Positions 61,942 through 64,000 of a DNA stretch of 64,000 nucleotides are shown one piece after another. How positions within the stretch are numbered: position 1 is the stretch's first letter; every line of letters begins with the position of its first letter. Below the pieces are notes generated by a model. The model was not told the origin of the DNA, did not search any database, and was given only the letters and a program-made list of their open reading frames with translations. Origin of the DNA: Dechloromonas agitata is5 (GTDB lineage: Bacteria; Pseudomonadota; Gammaproteobacteria; Burkholderiales; Rhodocyclaceae). Location: assembly GCF_000519045.1 (NCBI RefSeq), contig NZ_KI912532.1, forward strand, positions 2,905,867-2,969,866. The letters are read 5' to 3'. Position numbers and translations under genes: made by a program.

Positions 61942-62012
61942 AAACGGGGGGACGTCGACTCTTGAAAGAGTCGGACAATAACTTCATGGCCAGTGGGTTC
62001 CCTGTTTCCATA

Positions 62013-62450
62013 TCAGTGAACCCGGGACCAGCCCGAGGTAATTCGAATCCGAAATGCCTTTTCGTCCTGCGGAGTAACAGATTCTGCTATGGGGCGGACG
62101 ATCCGAATTTTGTAACGAGACCCCTCTTCTCTGGATATTTCGAAGGTATCGCCTTCACGCGCCCTAACTTCACGAAAATACTTCGTCATATAGGTGATAC
62201 GATATTCATTCCGTGTGCCGTTTGGGTCATGAAGTCGATTGTTGTAGTAGACGAACCTGAAACGACGTAAGCCCCCAACTTCATCCTCACATTCGATCCA
62301 TGCATCAGGGTTCTTCACTGCAGGATCGAGATGCGGCAGGAAAGCCAGAAGCTCCGCTTCCGATTTTGGAACGAGAATTCCACCTTGGTGTCCGCCGGTC
62401 GAGCCCACATCGTTGGCGCTAAGCATCTTGCTGAAAGTCTTTTTCGTCAT
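62013..62450 (-). CDS. Stand-alone EcoRII-N (B3-like) DNA-binding domain protein
   Basis: 145 residues. KMLSANDVGSTGGHQGGILVP is the signature of the EcoRII N-terminal/B3-type DNA recognition domain, and RFVYYNNRLHDPNGTRNEYR plus YKIRIVRPI continue the fold. No nuclease domain follows: the stop is at 62013, 52 bases before the IS3 duplication, so the gene was probably not cut by the IS. Its ATG overlaps the SNF2 stop by 4 bases (ATGA). Such domains give sequence specificity in BfiI and NgoAVII/CglI-type restriction systems, the latter with helicase subunits. Confidence 0.82.
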   Translation of the reverse strand: MTKKTFSKMLSANDVGSTGGHQGGILVPKSEAELLAFLPHLDPAVKNPDAWIECEDEVGGLRRFRFVYYNNRLHDPNGTRNEYRITYMTKYFREVRAREGDTFEISREEGSRYKIRIVRPIAESVTPQDEKAFRIRITSGWSRVH

Positions 62451-64000
62451 ATTTTCCTCGGTGCAATTTCGAGTGCACGTCTCAGATCGGTTGCATCCCT
62501 AGATGAAATGGGGACACTTTCATTCGCCAGTTCGCTTTTCCAAAGGGATCGATCAATCATCACTTCCTCCACAGTGTCCTTATAGAAAAGACGATATACC
62601 GTAACGGGTTGCGTTTGACCTCGACGATGGGCTCTAGCGCTTGCTTGGGCTTCCAGCGCCGGGTTCCAAACTGGAGTGAAGTGGATTACTACCGTCGCAG
62701 CAGTAATGTTGAGGCCGGCTCCGGCAGCTTTGGGGTTCAATACCAAGCATGCTGGGCCATCATGCGCCGCGAAGGCATCGATTATCGGCTGCCGCCTATC
62801 TTGCGGAGTCGAGCCATTGATTGCGCCCCAATGGACGTCACGAAACCCGGAGAAAGCATCTATCAACAAATCGCCGATCCGGTTAAACAATGAAAAAACA
62901 ATTACCTTTCGCCCATTGAAAAATGCCTCTCGAATTAGATCTGTTGCACGTTCCATTTTTTGGGTCATTAGAGGATATGCGCGCGCACGCACGATTTCCG
63001 CATCCTCACCGTGGGTGTCGTTTTCATCAGCGCGTCGGAGCCATGGATGGGCGCAAACCAATTGCAGCTGAAGTGTTGCCACCAACGCACCTGCAACAGG
63101 ATACTTGGCTAGAGTTTGTTTCCTGACCTGCAGGTAGTGCTCCGCCAGCAGATCGTCCAGTTCGAGGGGCACATCGATGTTGATGCGTTCGGGTAAATCA
63201 CTAGCAACGTCAGCAACTCGGCGCCTAAGGATCAATGGGTCTGTGAAACGCCCAATAGCCTGTGCCGAATCAATATTGTCGGGATACGCCACTTCGAAGT
63301 CATGGCGTGAGCCAAGCAGGCCTGGAATGGCAAAATCAGCCAGAGACCAAAGGTCCAAAAGCCCGTTCTCTACCGGTGTCCCTGTCATGGGAATAGCTCG
63401 CCGGCGGGGGATGGTCACGATGGCCTGCCGCCGGTTCGAGTCCGGATTCTTGATTGCCTGTGCCTCGTCGCAGATCACCCATGACCATTCGAAAGAAGAA
63501 AAGATTGAGATGTCATTGACCATCGTGTCATAGGTAGTGATCACGACACTGGTCTTTTGAAGTCCCCGATAGACACCGGCCCTGTCCGGACCTCGATGCA
63601 CCTTGACAGATATGCCTGCAGCGAAGCGCGCGAACTCCCGTACCCAGTTGGCTATAAGGCTTGTAGGGCAAACGATCAAGGCCGGAGCTTCGGTCTGCGG
63701 CGGTTCAATCAGCAGCAGTGCAATGATCTGGAGAGTTTTACCCAATCCCATCTCGTCGGCAAGGATCAGCCCCCCGGTATGGCAGATGGTTTCCCACATC
63801 CAACGGACACCGCGCGCCTGATACGGAAAAAGGACCGCAGTCAGACCGGGAACTGCAAAATTGTCATCGAGATTCTCAGCTGCAACCCGTCCCGCCTTGA
63901 GGAACGACTCACTAGGTTCTACGCCTATCGCGGTGTCCGTATTGCGCATCAGGCGGATCGCCTCGCTGTAGGGCATATTGTCCGGGTCTAAACCATTCAG
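62447..64000 (-). CDS. SNF2-family helicase/ATPase (partial, 5' end outside window)
   Basis: At least 517 residues, open to the window edge. Helicase motifs: Q-like LFPYQARGVRWMWE, Walker A LILADEMGLGKTLQ, Ia IVCPTSLIANW, II CDEAQAIKN (DEAQ), III MTGTPVENGLLDLWS, V LNPKAAGAGLNITAA, and VI ASARAHRRGQTQPV. It belongs to the Swi2/Snf2 branch, translocases on double-stranded DNA. The N-terminal part is missing, so accessory domains (nuclease, Z1) may lie upstream. Translationally coupled to the EcoRII-N protein. Confidence 0.9.
   Translation of the reverse strand: MNGLDPDNMPYSEAIRLMRNTDTAIGVEPSESFLKAGRVAAENLDDNFAVPGLTAVLFPYQARGVRWMWETICHTGGLILADEMGLGKTLQIIALLLIEPPQTEAPALIVCPTSLIANWVREFARFAAGISVKVHRGPDRAGVYRGLQKTSVVITTYDTMVNDISIFSSFEWSWVICDEAQAIKNPDSNRRQAIVTIPRRRAIPMTGTPVENGLLDLWSLADFAIPGLLGSRHDFEVAYPDNIDSAQAIGRFTDPLILRRRVADVASDLPERINIDVPLELDDLLAEHYLQVRKQTLAKYPVAGALVATLQLQLVCAHPWLRRADENDTHGEDAEIVRARAYPLMTQKMERATDLIREAFFNGRKVIVFSLFNRIGDLLIDAFSGFRDVHWGAINGSTPQDRRQPIIDAFAAHDGPACLVLNPKAAGAGLNITAATVVIHFTPVWNPALEAQASARAHRRGQTQPVTVYRLFYKDTVEEVMIDRSLWKSELANESVPISSRDATDLRRALEIAPRKI

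Larger units (their letters stand above)
60753..61957. mobile_element. IS3-family (IS407-group-like) insertion sequence
   Basis: 1205 bases. Imperfect inverted ends, starting CGACGTCCCCCCG on both sides and again matching at CTTTAGAGTCC about 30 bases in. Flanked by 4-bp duplications ACTC at 60749-60752 and 61958-61961; 4 bp is the IS407-group size. Two overlapping frames orfA/orfB with a slippery A6G site. Appears intact. Confidence 0.92.
55684..64000. mobile_element. tRNA-Val-linked genomic island (right end beyond window)
   Basis: Starts directly after tRNA-Val with a P4-type integrase transcribed away from the tRNA, followed by a restriction-modification set, an IS3 element and a SNF2/EcoRII-N pair. 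Codon use differs from the core genes (frequent AGG, GGG, CTC in the vsr region; AT-richer integrase and SNF2). No second copy of the tRNA 3' end is present before 64000, so the right boundary is not in the window. Confidence 0.75.

Overview
The window looks like the chromosome of a betaproteobacterium, most likely of the Rhodocyclales (Dechloromonas/Azonexus type). The reasons are high GC, dense short operons, small betaproteobacterial families (DUF3460, DUF3567, DUF3301), and many PAS, HD, HDOD and EAL signalling proteins. The assignment rests on gene content only; no rRNA or marker phylogeny is available here.

1-6046 is core: a ybbA-type ABC ATPase (cut by the window edge) divergent from tesA, tRNA 2-selenouridine synthase, a methyltransferase divergent from an OsmC protein, and a 905-residue NDP-forming acyl-CoA synthetase/GNAT protein. 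6047-11599 is a nested mobile element. An outer transposon with 25-bp perfect terminal inverted repeats and a 12-bp target duplication sits in the intrinsic terminator of the preceding gene. It carries a zinc-ribbon DDE transposase of no family I can name and a secreted SPRY-domain passenger gene. That passenger is split by a complete IS21-type element (istA/istB, 6-bp duplication).

11600-55600 is core again: a proline/glutamate catabolic operon (Lrp-type regulator, putA, gdh) and a PLP aminotransferase. It also holds two large PAS-rich histidine kinase systems, clpB with a visible sigma-32 promoter, a chemoreceptor, moaE, prfC, rlmJ, a dicarboxylate symporter, a gamma carbonic anhydrase with a secreted HExxH protein, an orphan fliW, tex, hslO (Hsp33), rimO, and HD/HDOD proteins. 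One kinase is translationally coupled to a REC-DUF3369-EAL regulator. The other is coupled to an RsbQ-like hydrolase.

55608-64000 is an accessory island beside tRNA-Val(TAC). It holds a P4-type integrase, an EcoRII-like restriction-modification set (C5 methyltransferase, Vsr repair nuclease, endonuclease), an IS3/IS407-type element, and a convergent pair made of a SNF2 helicase (running off the window) and a stand-alone EcoRII-N/B3-like DNA-binding protein. This pair and the SPRY-carrying transposon are the best candidates for undescribed systems.
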